From assembly GCF_001949145.1 (NCBI RefSeq), contig NW_019091455.1:62924-126923 (forward strand): DNA of 64,000 bases, read 5' to 3'. Of the stretch, positions 35,179 through 50,100 are shown piece after piece (within the stretch, counting starts at the first letter, position 1; each line of letters opens with the position of its first letter). Under the pieces are notes generated by a model that was not told where the DNA came from, searched no databases, and saw only the letters and a program-made list of their open reading frames with translations. The stretch is from Acanthaster planci (taxonomy: Eukaryota > Echinodermata > Asteroidea > Valvatida > Acanthasteridae). The translations under genes were made by a program, and so were the position numbers.

Positions 35179-38100
35179 ATGGAGCAACCGGGTCAACTAC
35201 AGTCGATCTTCGCAGGCTTAGTCTGCGGGGTGGGGTTCACACTCCTGCTGCTCTTTTGGAGGACCGAGCGGAGTGCAGGCAGGAGAAAGTTTAAGAAACG
35301 AAAACTGGGCAAAGCTGATGAGCCCGTAACTTACAACCTCAGGGCTGGCCAGGTGATTTAATAATAATGCATTAGGAGAATTTCGGAAATTAGGGGTCCA
35401 AAAGTGTGACCTTTTTTTGTCCCTGTTACACCTGATATTTGTTCTTTGACATGGAAATATCACTGGAATCGATTTCAAACTGTCACCATTTGTTTGGTAG
35501 GTAGTTTGCATTAATTCATCACTCTTGAAAATTGGAAAATGTGTTTTGAACATACAAAATCATATTTCAGATATGACAGGGACATGAAAAATAATGGCCC
35601 CCAGTTTCTGGAATTACCCGTAAATAAATGTAGGCCTGTCATTTCTGTGGAATAGATAATTATTGGACTGATGAACAGACAATGCTTTTGCTGTTGACCC
35701 AGCACAGCAACTGGACATACGTAGTGAGTGTTTTCACGAGACTTTGACTTCACAATTTTGCTGTGACAAATCTTTATCTAGGTCCTTGTATCGTCCTTGT
35801 GAATTCACAACGTGGAAGTCACTTGAGATCTTGTTCATTGTTGAATTTTATTGCCTTTAAAAAATAATCCTCCGGAACCACAGATGAACCAAAAAGAAAG
35901 TGAAATATCCCGCAATTTAACGTTAGGTTCAGTAGATGTTATTCATGGGGGAAGCCATTTTGATTGTGTTACCAGAATCTAATTCATTCAATTTAATTTC
36001 TAATTGGAGTGGTGCCAGACTCACTTTCATTTTTTTTAATAAGGCGCAAATGTAATGGCTCAAGACCAGGTCCTGAGCATTTCAGTGTTAACAGCCAAGT
36101 TTGAGGTTGCAATTTATTTTTTATGAAGATTTTTCTTCTTCATTCTAACTTCAATGTGAAGCCAACTTTTATGATGCAGTGAAAAGTACATTTGCCATGA
36201 GGTAACAAACTACTAAACAGATACATGTACATTGCAAGTTTGATACACCTGTACCTGTACTTGAATTGCAAGTACTGGATAGGAGTAGGGAATGATGCCC
36301 TGGGTAACTATCCTTTCAAGGTGGAAAATTCAATTCAGCTACACGTAAGTTGCTTTACATGTACATGTTATTTTAAAGAGTGCTTTTGTTCTTGGCACAG
36401 GGAGGACCAGCTCTTCGTGGAAAGATTGCCAAACTTGGATTGTGGCTTGTTAATTCGGTAGGTACATCTTTAACTGAAGTATCGGCTGTCAATGGACATC
36501 TCAAGGGGTGCTCCCCCTCCAAAAAAATTGAAAAGTAATGAAGTGGAAAAAGTGAAAGAAGTAAAACAGAAGTGATAAAAGGGGATGAAAATCCCTATTA
36601 AAAACAGTCAGAATTCATCTCCTCCTCTGTTAATGGTTTATAAGTTCGCTGCTGTACTTTACCCCCACCGGAAAAAATGGTTTGTCCCCATTTTTTCCCC
36701 CTCCCCAAGAAAAAATCTAGGCATTGCCCATGTCATCATGGTATTGTTTGTCACCGGAGTTGAATAGTCAATAAAACTGTGTCCAGGATACCATAAGGGT
36801 ACCCAAGCTACCACCGGAAGATTGGCCCAGGCTTGGCCCAGGGGTGGCAAATCCGGCATAGGTTGGCCCAGTCGTACCAATTAACCTAGGGCCAACGCTG
36901 GTGTCATTTCCTGAATTATGATATTAATTAATTTGTCCTTAATTATAATGTTCCAAATTGAAAGTGAAGGTTTGACATATAGTGCACATCCTGTTTTTCA
37001 TTAGAGAGGATCAATGCAATGCAATGCAATTTATTTTATCACAACCCTTGAAAATGCAAAGCTTTCTGTTTCAGTTAATCATATACCCTGTTACTATTTG
37101 AAAAGTATTTTGGTTCCCTTCAGAATTTTCCATATTGCTGAACATAATGGTGATGTCATTCCAGGAAGAAAAATTCAGGCTGCACTGATGTGTGCAGACC
37201 TGTCCCCCTTTCCTTTTCCTTTGGGATTCATTGGTGGGTAAATTTACATGGCAATAAGTCGACAAGCTCCTCTTCAGTAAAGTGCTCTGCGAGCAAATTT
37301 TGGTGTCACAATTTCAACAGCAAAACCTATACTCTTAACGGAGTCTTCCCTGAATGACATCACAGCTACAGTGCCTGAGTTGTCCGGAAAAGCACAGAAT
37401 AATATGTCAATTGTGTTTGAAAAAAGTGCACCTTTGAATCTACTGCCTCTACCGTTCAAAAGCACTGCCACAAGCATGCATACTGCATAATTTGTCGCTT
37501 CCTGAAGTGAGTAATAATGTTAAGGTCATGTGATGTACTGTTCATTAAAGCCATCTTTTACTTTCTGTTGCGAGCTAGACTTGATCAAGTCCGGATTCGC
37601 TGTGAAGTTTGTCTTCATAAACGCTTATGCTTTGGCTGTTGAGGTTTTTTAATGCTGCACGGTGTTATTTTTTTCATGTCCTCTTGTGTCCACTGTTACT
37701 GTGAGTTGAGAAATCCCAAACGATGAATCTGTCATTCGTTTGTACACAGCGATTGGGCTCATCTACCAAAAGTGGTAGCAGCCAATCACTTTGCCAGACT
37801 TATTTTTGCGTTGTTCATACTTGCGTTATAATGAACAAGTCTGACACGTTTCATTGGTTGAAATTTCAAGTCTGACTACATGTACTTTGATTGGTGGAAA
37901 TTTCGATACACAATGCAGGACCATAACGTTCATATGCAATTATAAATGACGAATTTCACCAATGGGGGGTTCGATTAGCTTATCTGTCAAGTTGCACTTA
38001 TTGACTGATGACGTACATGTATAACACACGTTGTACAATAAAGGCTTTCAAACGAGGTGCCGTATAAGGGTTATGCGAGCGGTCTGCTGAGCGCAATGAC

Positions 38101-41100
38101 CGTGTGCTGTGTACTGGCTGAAGGGATGGCTGACTGGGAAGAGCAACGTAAGTCTGACTTGATTCAAGTCTAACTGCAAGCAGGATGCAGCTGTTCTGTT
38201 TCGGTTCCGCTTTAAAGCACACATTGTCCCGACCATCATATCCCGCTTTTTGCATGAGCATTTTTACAAATCTAGTGATGATGCCATGCACATCTCCATA
38301 TTTTATCAGTACAATATTTGGGAAAACTCCCCTCCAATGCAGTTGCGTTGTGACATAGCTGCTTTGAGAACGACAGGGATCGTGAGCCTGTTTTGTGATG
38401 TTTATACACGTACATGTATACACAGCTTGCATGTCTGCATGTCGATTCATGGTTAACAGTGATGTTTCATCCTAATTTGCACATACATGTACAGGTCCAC
38501 CCAACCCTGACATATATATACTTGTGGGTTATTTCCTTTGTTCTCGTGTACAAAACTCCCACACAACACGGAAGAAATTTCAAATCACTGGCATTTCAAC
38601 CAAATTCAGTTTCCTGGGTTGACATTTCAACCGTAAGTCCCTTATATAAAACACTTCAATTTGTGACAGATGAATGGCACTTGAAAATTCCTCCTTTTTG
38701 AGTAAATTTGAAATATCTATTTCCTACCACTTTAGTACCCCACAAGGATCAAAGCTGGTCCAGTGGGGTACCTTCCATTGTTCCCGTACCCTACAAGGCA
38801 CCATGTACAAGCGCATACTACTTAAGAGTGTAGCAAAGAACAAACACCAAATATTATATTGTTTACATATATGTGATGTGATCTGGGAAAGCCCTTCACA
38901 TTAAAATTTGTCATTTTAGTGTACGTAATTCATGAAGACCCCTTGCTGTTGTCAAAACTGTTTTATACCCAATTCTAGGATGTCTGTAACTGGCGTTATC
39001 AGTGTGTTTTCACAATCAATTTCAAAGTTCCAACGTTTTATTGAGCTTGCACAAAAACAAACGGAACATTGCAAATATTTACATATAAAACATAAACTAA
39101 CAATTGAGACATTACTGAAAAGAATGGCAGTAAAACATCAAATTTTCTGCCCAAAATCTCAAGGACTAGTTTTATTTGGTAAGGTGACGTGTTTGAAGGG
39201 ATTTTGCAGATCATATCCCATAGTTAGCCAACATTCTATTGTACAATACGTGTTCTCCTCATGTTACCGTATTAACTGTCTGGTTTTTTTATACCTCTAG
39301 TATTTTGGCAGGGTCAGCGGATTGAAGGACTATCTTATGAAGTGAGTAGCTTTCTCTACTTTCCAATTACCATCCATGCCATCTGGCACTTACAGGTGTT
39401 TGTGTACTTTGCGTCACAGGTGTTCATTTTAATTACGGGTTTTGCTGGTACATTGCTATAAAGCATGACCTTTTCCACATTTGTGCACCAATTTTTATCT
39501 GATTTTGGCCAGTCAGGTTTTATTTCATGAATGTTGACATTTAGGGACGTTTGAAAACAGCTGGTCATGCACATTGAAATAAATGTTCAAATTGTGGGCG
39601 AATTTGTTTAAAATTGCCTAAAATCAGGGCAGATTTCTGGGGAATAAAAACCATTGGCACGCTGAGTTATTTCCTTAAAACTAATACGACAACTGTGCAT
39701 TCTTTTATGCAAAACTGACTGTAAAGCAAATTTGCCTGGTGGCATCGAGTGTCACATGTGAAACATCTGTTGTTATATGACAAGTACCAGTACATGCACC
39801 GGTATGTCGCAATTCTGGTGCCAAAAATGGACTTGCCTACCCTGACATATGATTTTTTAAGTTCAGAACACATTTTCTAATTTCCAAGAGTGATGAATTA
39901 ATGCAAATTACCTGCCAAACAAATAGTAATAGTTTGAAATCAATGCTGGTGATATTTCCATGTCAAATAGCAAAGGTCAGATGTAACAGGGACACAAAAA
40001 CGTTACACTGTCGTACCCCTAATTTCTGGAAATACCCATATACTGGAGCATGTAAACGATATTTTGTAGCATCTTGACACTATTTCATGTGTCCTGCATT
40101 TACAATGGCCTTTTTTTATATTTGACTGCACGTACAAGCAGGGTTTCTTTTGGGATTGAAATATACTACCCATCTTTTCTCATGCAGTGGTTAAAAATTG
40201 CTCGTCCACTCCCAGCAAACTTTTTGGGCTGTTGACCCTTGGTGCTACTTGAGCCCATATTTCCATTGTGCAGAATGCTCGGGGATGGCAGTATGTGTAA
40301 GATTATCCACCAGTGTCAAAGATTTGTGAAAAATAAATCTTATCTGTGAATGGGGGATTTGCAACTCTGTGCAAGCAAAAACTGCCTGTCCTACAGAATA
40401 TTTACCTGTTGTCAGGGGAGGGATGAAGCCTATGTGCAGTACAAGGTTCAGTTTATTGGAGTCATCAAACAAAGCAATCTCTTGCCTGTTGTGCCATTAA
40501 ATCCAGTTAAAGAGTGGTTCACTATTTCAGCTGCCGGGAACATTGAGCTCGGGGCAAAGTGTGTCATTTAGGCTTAAAGCTCTGTACAAGTCTGGAATGC
40601 ATGATTGTCACAATGTTACAAAATGGACTCTGGCAAAGCTTGGGTTTATTAATTCCGAAGAGATTTATAGTATGCTTTGTGGGGAGAATTGGGGTAAAAA
40701 GTCATTTCCTGACAGGTGCTTTTCGTTTGCTCAAAATGTGTTGTGTAGTGCATGAATGTTTTTGAGCCTCTTTGACATGAAATATTCAATTATTCGAATT
40801 TGAATATTCAAATGCAGAATTCATGGAAAAGGAGGGGCTTTTTTTTTTAAATGAGAAGATTTCACTTTGGAGACTTGTTTCTAGCAGATTCCAGACACTT
40901 GAAGGCAGCTGATGTACCCAGCAGCCCAATATAGAGTCCATTCTGGAATATGAATGTGCCAAGACAGTATTGTTTGTAGTAATGATGTATTGACTTTAAA
41001 TAAAAATGAGGCGTTATTATAGTGATTCTGATGTAAAATTGTGTGCGATAATGCAATTGATTTTGTATATGGTTTGTTCAAAAATCTGCTGGCCGGTACA

Positions 41101-44100
41101 ACTGAATATTTGAATATTTAATCGAATTGAAGGTTGAATAATTGAAAAGTCAAGCCTTAATCATGGCATAACTGAATTTTTTCATTTAATTAACCTTAAA
41201 ATTTCTAAAATCCAGAGCCTTCCAAATCTGAGTGCAGACTTTTGAAGACTGAGGAAAGCTGGAGGCTGGCCACTAGTATTTTGCATCTGGGTTTGATGTC
41301 CTTTGAAGTTCAAGGAAGTACTATTGGTTCTGTTCTCTAAGGAGGAATTTTGGAGGGTTCTGGAATGTTTTAGCCTTTAAAAAGTCTTTAATTATGGGCC
41401 ATCTGATAAGATGGAAATTAACATAGTCACCTTAAGTGCTTCAAAAATTTTTGTTTCTCAGACAGGGAAATGTGTTTTTCTTTCGAGACATCTTGATGGA
41501 GGACCCACCCACAGTGTACCCTCTGATTGCTTGGGAGAGGCAGAGAGAGGATGGGAGCGGGGGTGGGAATGGTGGTAGAGTAGACCTGGAGCCCCTGCTG
41601 GTGAGCGAGAATAAGAGGCAGGAATCAGACTTCCGCTTCAGAGAGATAAAGGATTACTACGATGGATACAGGTGTGTGGAACAGGTGTTGATGACTCAAA
41701 TGGGGATAAATCAGTGTTCAGAGTTTATTATGAGGAAGAGTTTTAAGATACATGTTTGTGAAATGCACGTGGAAAATAAAAATGCAAGTTTCCCATGCAG
41801 TGCAAATTATCTCATAAAAAATGTGTTTTGCATTCTTCAATGAGATGAAATGAGTTTTTGTCAAGAATAAATTCAGCACTTCTTCAATTAAAAAGGAGGT
41901 CAACATTGAAACACAGAATTAGTACATGTAATTTTGATTTCCGTACGTAGGTTTGGATTAGTTATTTGTTACGTTAACTCAAGTATGTTTTTTATTTATT
42001 GCCAGCAGATCTGTAAAGTACTTTCGTACATGTATAAGGCCTTTCTATAAAAAGAAGAATAACAGTTTTGGAAGGAGTTACCTGGAGATGTATTAATGTT
42101 AAAGGAGTTTTGATGTGTTTTTTTCGGAGTGGGTGTTTGGTTATAATTTTATATTTTCATTTGACATAATGTGCATATTTTGTGTTTTAGATCTGGTAAG
42201 TTAACTCCAAGCAAGGTAGCAGAGAACATAATTGCTGCTATTACAAGGTCAGAGAACATGGAGCCCAAACTCAGGGCGTTTATAGAGTACAACACCGATG
42301 AAATCCGCAAGGTGAGTAAACAAAAATTGGCATTTTGTCTGATCAAACTCTGTTTAAGTACAAATAACGAAGCACAAACTCTGCTGTTGGTTGGCATCAG
42401 TTCCAATCCAAACAGATCTAGCTATGTAAAATTTACTTCTTCGCTGATTCTTTTCTGTTAGGCAGCTAGAGAGTCAACTGAACGGTTTTCCAACAAGCAA
42501 CCACTTTCAGTCCTGGATGGCATACCAATTGGTGTTAAAGATGAGATTAGGGTGGTGAGTTTTTTATTTGCCATTAGCCTATGACACTGCCCAGGGTTTA
42601 ATTTTACAGAGCTTCTAAGCAGAAGATATTGCTGTGGAAAATGGCGGGGAACCATGGCCAGCTGGTTCAATGCCATCATATGTTGCGTGGCATTTTAGCT
42701 GGTAACCAGTAGTCTCTGAGCAATTTTTTTCCCATCAGAAAAAAGATATATGTATTTACACTCTTGAGTGAATGAAAGTATCTGAAAATTGCTCCAAAAC
42801 AAAACTTAACGAGGAGATGTCAGGTTGGCGTTACTCTTTCCCCACCACTCAATTCTGCATTCTTGGTTTAATTACTGAGTTGATCAACATTATAGATTGG
42901 GCATTTAGTCCATACCTGATTTCATCGGTTTCATCAAGCACATTCCCCTGAGATTTTCCTGCTACCTCTAAAATTGTAACAGCTTCTCATTGTCTCCTCT
43001 CTACAGGTTTCTCAAGCTTGTATTAAGCTGCAGTGCCTGAGGCACATTTGCAGAATCATTGGTTTTATAACATGAAATGCTTAATGGTAATAATAGCATT
43101 AATGCATCAGAATCTCTAACAGTGCTTGTCATCTTCAGGAAAACTGTACATCTATATTGGGTGCTTGCATCATGTGATCAAAAGTAGAGCTCTAGCACAT
43201 GGTTCTGATGCACTGGTTTTTACAATGCAAGCATTCCATATGCCTTGGAACAACTACTTCATGTCAGATGATCTATTCAGTAAAACAAATGAAGGGGTTT
43301 ATTTTCAAGTTCCCAGAGCCAGGAAAAGTTGAGTATTCAAGCCCCGGTGGGTAATTTATGCAGCAAATTTTAGATGAGCAGTAGTGCCTTGTTTTGCGAG
43401 ACTCTGCCGTTGTTCCAGCTCATTGGTTTGTTGGAAAGGGCTTGATTTGTTGTCATGTGGTCTGCTCCTAGGCTGGGCATCACCTGCGACAGGGGTCAAC
43501 TTTCATGGGCCAATCTGTCAGCGAGGAGGACGCAGTGGTCATCAGCCGGCTCAGAGCTAGTGGTGCCGTCATCGTGGGTGTGACAAACATGCAGGAGAAC
43601 GGCATGGGAACAACCGGAATCAACATCAGCAAGTAAAGCCCCACCGAATGTTCCATTAAAAAAGAGTTACAAGTTCAAGAGAATAAACTTACCTTGACAA
43701 AAAGTGGAGTGACTTGGAGTGTCCTCTGACGTGCTTTGCGATTATGAATCACACATCTCCCTGGTTTGTTTTTCTATGACTGGCCATTAAAGTGTTTAGT
43801 TTTTCAGATCAGCTGAACCGTGCTTTTCATGTCATTCTGATTTTTTTTTGTGTTAAAAGATAAAGGTATTAATCTGCTTTTGATGTTTGCATCAAATGAA
43901 AAAACTCAGATTCTCGGTTCAAGTTAAATGGCTCTTGATCCATGTCCCCGATTTTCAAAATGATTTGAAGCATGTCGATACGGAGTTCAAAGGCCAAGGC
44001 CACACAGGTGGAACAGGTGAGAGAAATGACTGGGGTGGTGTTTTTTACTTCAGGTACCATGGGACACCTCGTAACCCATACAATGTGAATCACTTCACTG

Positions 44101-47100
44101 GTGGAAGCTCTAGCGGCTCTGCGGCTGCCGTTGCTGCAGGTACAGACCAAAACTTCCTGTTCTAAACTTCTGTCATTGACAGTTCAAGAGATAAGGCAAC
44201 CATTACTTCAAGCCTTGTGTCTTTTTGTGTTTTTATCATCAAGGTATGGCACTAGAGACGATCAGTAGTAACTCAAGTTTGGCCCTAAAGTGACCCACCA
44301 GCAAAACATGCTTAGGTTGTAAAGTACACCACATTGGCCTTAATCTCACAGTGCTGAAAATAGAGACAAATCCTCGCCGGGTTTGCATGGTAATAAGAAC
44401 CGGTTGATATTTACTGTCATGAAACATTTTAAATAGTACATGTTCCCTGTTTTTTCTCCAATAGCTAAACTTTCTTCAACTGGTCAAATGTTCGCAGGGG
44501 CACAATTATGTGTATTTTTTTCAGTTATAAGTCATGTACCTGTAGGTTGATTTTGTTTCATTGCTGCAATGTGCAAGCCAGCATTCCGTTGTGAATTCAC
44601 AGAGTCTTTCATTATTCACCCTAATTCTGGGACTAGGACCGTTTTTAATTCTTCAAAACTCTCCTAAGTGCAGGAATCTGATGACATGTTGACTTCTTAA
44701 ATTCTCAAGGGGCAACGCAACCTCCTGTAAAGAAATGATTGTGAGGTTTCATCTTTCATTATCCTTCAAATTCTTGCAAATGTCAGGGTAGATTCTGAAA
44801 GGTTTATGAAGTGTCAGGATTAGTGACTTGTAAAGCCCACATTCACAGTCTATTTGTTTATCCCTCCTCCTGTTTCCCCACCCCTTGTCTTCTCCCCACC
44901 CCTTGTCCTCTCCCCACCCCTTGTCTTCTCCCCACCGTCACACAGGACTGTGTCCGGTTGCCATGGGTACAGATGGCGGTGGCTCGGTTCGCATACCTTC
45001 CGCCTTTTGCGGGGTGGTGGGCTTCAAACCAACATTTGGCCGGGTCACATGGCAGGGGTCCCCCATCACGTTTACCACCGTAGCTGCTCAGGGCCCGCTC
45101 TGCACCAGTGTGAGGGATGCTGCCATCATGTACGGTCAGTACTTTAATTGTCAGTTCTTTTGATCGAGTATAGTCTAATTCATGCAATGCCATATCAGCA
45201 GTTGAAGTGCATTGACGCAAACACTAAAAGGGCGGATCCAAAACTAAATTTTCGGGGGTGGGGATGGGGCCACATTTTAGGGCTTTTTGGAAAAGAAAAA
45301 GATCTGCAATAATGCAAAAAAAATCACATTTTTCTCCTGCCCTCCCCATGGAGCCGGCCTTGTCTTCTACTAACATTAGGCACAGACATTTGGGTGACAA
45401 CACCCTACTGGTCAAAGCACGGACCATTTACCCAGGGATGTGCAACCGCAAGCGGCCCGGTGCAAACACATGTGCGACCTTGGTTCCATGCGTGTTACGG
45501 ATTGTTATTACCCCCGCAGGCGCTCTTGACTTTCTCAAAAAAACTCGCGACCACATGACACGCGTTGCAGCATGCAGCATGTACAGTGCAGCCGTGGTTA
45601 TGCCGAGATGGCGCGCCGACACGATGCTTAAATCTATTCGTTTTGACAAAAAATTCTTCTTCACTTATCGATTTCAAGGACGAACAAAGTTTTAATGAGG
45701 CAAAATTCCCCAATTTTGTGGTATACTTTTCTCAGAATGTATAGGATGAAACATCTTGAGCAGCATATTTTTAGAAAGGATGCACCCCGACTTAAAATAC
45801 TACAAGAAAACAAAGTGGTAGACAGGAATGTATGTTTTATTATTAGAGAAAGTGTTACATAATCCAATTTAATTTCTGCTTTGATATTGTGCCAGCCGCA
45901 ACACGCACCGAACCAGCTCTGAGCTTGAGTTGCACATGCCTGGGTAAATGGTCCGTGGTCAAAGTGACAGTCGTCCCGGCCATGCAACTTTTGTGACTTT
46001 TGGGCTACTAATTCTAATCTGTAGCCTTCTCCATCAGTGCCCTCCTCAGTGAGGGTTATCGACTTGTCCTGAAAACCATCGAGAAAGTTAGGGCAAAGGG
46101 CCCCAAAAAGGAGCGAATTAGTTATTCAAAAGCCTCCGCACAGATCCTTTACAAAAATGTGCTGTATCAAATTGGAGTTGGCCAACCAACTTTGGCAAGC
46201 TTTGTATTCAGGTGTTAAGGAATGTCCTTAATTAGGAGGCCTATACGTTAGGTTCAAGTGATGGTGGTGTTACATACCAGCTCTTGTACAGCACTGATGA
46301 TGAGTTTACCATGCTCTAAACATGTCATTGGTATACATGTACATGCTCACAGATGAATGACTGTGTAGCTGGTTTACTTTCATGTCTTTGCCGCTCATTC
46401 TAGTTTGGTTATTTTGGGGTGCTTTTTGTCCTACGTATGTTCAGAAGAGCAAAAGCTGAATTAGTTTTGTTGTTTTTTTTCTTTTCCTAGCCGTGATATC
46501 CGGGATTTCTCCTTGTGACAAGTATCCCATGGTGCCTCCCCCCATGGATCTGGACGGATTTAATGAGTCTGACCTGAAGGGCTTACGCCTGGGAATCGAC
46601 AAGGCTTACTTCAAGGTCTCAATTTGTCATTTTCTTGTCATCTGTGCCATTCATTGTCCATGTCATGGTCCATGCGTTTGTCCATCGTCCTCGTTTCTTG
46701 TCCTGGTTCCATGTCTTAATCTCTTGTCCTTGTGTCTTTTTCTTTGTCGTCCCTTGTTGTCCTTGCCTCTTTTCTTGGTCTCCTACCGTCATCCTTTGTC
46801 GTTATCTTTTGTCCTCATGCCTTGTCCTCCTTTCTTGTCCTATTCCATTATCCCTGCCCCTTGTCCTCGATCTCCATGCTGCAAAGCTGTATGCAGACAT
46901 GGCGGAAAGACATTTTTCTGTCCTCCTTGAAGTAACTCGTACGCACGACTTACAAGTTGTATTTGGTAAGTTGGACTTGCATCTTATACAAACAGGTTAA
47001 GATTTGTAAGTCACATGTATGATACGTGTATGTATGTCGTACATGTGACTTATAAATTGAATGTTATCAGGGAATCACAGTAGGTTTCACAAAAGAGGAA

Positions 47101-50100
47101 GTCCAATAGAATCGCAGCTTCATTTCTCAAATTTGAAAATTCCACTTTTGTCCATAGTTTTTTCTGCTGTTTTCAATTTTCTCAAAATTTATGTGACCTT
47201 TTGATCACTTGACTTATGCTGTTCTGTAGAAGTCTGTTGCTGTACCTGGGACTCAGAGAGTCTTTTATTTTGCACTGTGATATCTTTTGAAATCTCTTGC
47301 TGTTGCATGGCTAATGTGAATATGTAAACGTGTTCTTTCTTCTTTAGCATGCTGATCCAGAAATTGTGATTTGCTGTGAAAAAGGTATGTTAGTGATTTC
47401 ATTTCTGGGAGTTCACAGTGCCATGATTTTTTTTTTCATTGGGAAAGATGGGATTAGACTGTGCTGAACATACACATCTGAAGATGAGCTATGCAAACAT
47501 GCTGTTGCTTTGTGACAGCAAAGCAGCTCATCTTGAAAATAAATGCTTTTTTTTTTTTCAAGAAAACCAAGTTTGAAGTTTAAAACAGTTCCTTTTGTGT
47601 GAAAGTGCAGGCTTGGAGCCAGGACACTGTATGGATGATAACATTAAGCAGGGAGTTCAACATTCATTTCAAAGTGATTTAGTGGGAAAGTTTGGTAAAC
47701 TTCCCTAATTTTTCTGGGAAACAGTTGTGTCCACATTATCCCAAAGACCATGCATTTTGCCACATTTTGCATATCACAAAAACCTTATGCTGCATAACTG
47801 TAAGTTTCAAATGGAACTTAGACTCCCTAGGAATGTCCTTATCTCAAATATCCTATTTCTAAGTTGCAGTGTTGCCACTCTTCATGTTAAATTCTCAGCA
47901 TAATTAGAATAAAGTACATGTATTCATCCTTTCCATATTTTCTTTGACTTGTTGATCATATGTCCGGGCAGCCATTTTGTCAGGCATGTTCTTGATGGTA
48001 GTTCCGGGGACAGTATAGTATCTAGCTCTGCCATTTGAAGGAGAGCACAGGCCCCAATAATGGCCAAGCACTGGTCAAATTTCTGGGGTCCACTTCAAAA
48101 ACAGTAAATATTTGGTTCACAATCCTCGAGTTCAAATATTCAAAAAGTAACAAAGTATTGTCAAAATTCCAGGGTCCTCATTGTTACAAATTTGGATGTG
48201 TAAAGTACTTTCCATCGGCTTCTTAACAAAGTGTGTGCTTCGCAATAACAAGTTTTCTCATAGTCCATGGGTCTTCAATTTTACTCAAATTGTCAAATTT
48301 CCGTTGTCTCCTGATGTGTACCAAATTTATTTTTGTTTTTTGTTGTGCTTAGACTGGACCTGAGCATTATTTACTAAGTCCCAGAGTGTTCGCACAATAA
48401 AGGAACTCAATATACTTTTTTGTCCATCAGCTGTGAGGTTCTTGGAATCCCGCGGAGCTGAAGTGGTCAGTATACAGATTCCGGAGCTGGAGGAGGCGAG
48501 AACGGCCCACCTCCTGACCATACTGTCCGAGATGAGATTCAACCAGCAGGAATCCTTCTGGAACCAGCTCGACGAGCAGGTAGGTGGGTGCTGGCATTCA
48601 GCATGAAAAAAAAAAAGTAAATCATTGACAAGGCCACGAGGGAAGTCTGGGTGCAAGACACTGTTTTCTCGATGATATTGTGGTGCACCAGTACCTTTTT
48701 TTGCACTGTTTGTCAGCAAATCTCCCAGGCAAACCAATCACACAATATTCAAGGAGGGGGTCTTCTCAGGGGTGCAGGAAGCTTTGGTCCTCCCTACCCC
48801 GTCCCCACACCCAAAAAAAGGTCCCCCCCTTTGACCCACTCTTCCGAATTCACCAGCGATGGTACACAGGTCAATGTCATACAGTGTACATTTAGCTCTG
48901 GTGGCAAAGCAAACGGCATTTCCTCCAATTTCATATTTATTTTGTGAAAACTTCATTTGTTTTCTCTTCGATACCGTAAATTCGCTGTTAATGAGGTGGA
49001 ACTTGTCCACAGAGGTCAATCCTGGACATTATTCTCTCTGTGCTGCGCGTTTCCAATGCATGGGTATTGACCCAACAATCGCCTGTAAGAGTCACAGCAT
49101 TTCTGTGCCTGTCCTTCTTTTGAATACGCTAATGTTGCCCAGGCACTAGTTTCTCTCCTGTTTTGTTCAAAACCTGTCGTAAAAGTTTTTTCAGCTGTGT
49201 CAAATAAAAGGAATGGAAATTTAACAATCTCCCTCGAGCCCTTTCAACCAAGGTGGTACGTACATATTACCATCTCCCCATTGAAAAAACCTGTCAGAGG
49301 CCACGCATTTCTTACTATTTTTAACAAACAAGAAAAACACACCTCACATTCTTGGTCTGAGGTCCCTGAGGTTTTCATTAAAGTTCTGTGGTCACTTTGT
49401 TGACTGAGAGGATTGTCTGGGGCATCGGTGTGCAGGAAAGACGTGTTCCTAGGGTTTAACGCATTGTGTAAACTACCAGTGGAAACCTACCAAATGTTGA
49501 GAATTGAAATCATTCAGGCTTACACAACCATCTCCGAGGTTTGAAATGCATAAAACAATAAGAGATGTTGAAATGAATTGTCAGTCAGTGCATACACGGA
49601 GGTCCATTTACAGTGTAATCTTGCTCTGCTGAGTATTGGACTCTGCCAAAGCATCACCTTATAATGCAACAGAGAGAGAGACAGTGTTCAAAATGAACGT
49701 TAATTGATATGAGATCAATAATTTTCTCATTCTTAACGTTTGCTTTTGTAGTTTTTGGTGAAGGATATTGATTTTTCGGTTAAGGTTTTATGTCTGAAAA
49801 TGCTTTCTGTATTAAAGCTAACCACGTACATGTACTGTATTATGTACATGACATAATCACAGCTATGACTTTAGGATGGTTTTAATATTGCATGTGTCAA
49901 AGTGCACTGTGTCACAGGAATCCATCACTAAACGTTGATGGATATCAAACCCCCTATCTTTTTAGCTCTTGCTTTTGATGACAAACAAAGACCGCCATTT
50001 TGTATATGGAGGAAGGACACAGAAGGAGTTACAACTCTGGCCTATCGAAGTGCTCGATGGTCATCGCCGCCCGGTCAGCGAACAATAATAAACATTCCAA

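Noticed and set aside
45258-45713. 145-codon plus frame and overlapping minus frames
   Set aside because: They overlap the MITE and an intron; no recognisable domain.
46493-47000. Long frames after FAAH exon 10
   Set aside because: Only the first 41 codons are exonic; the rest reads the CTTGTC-rich intronic repeat.
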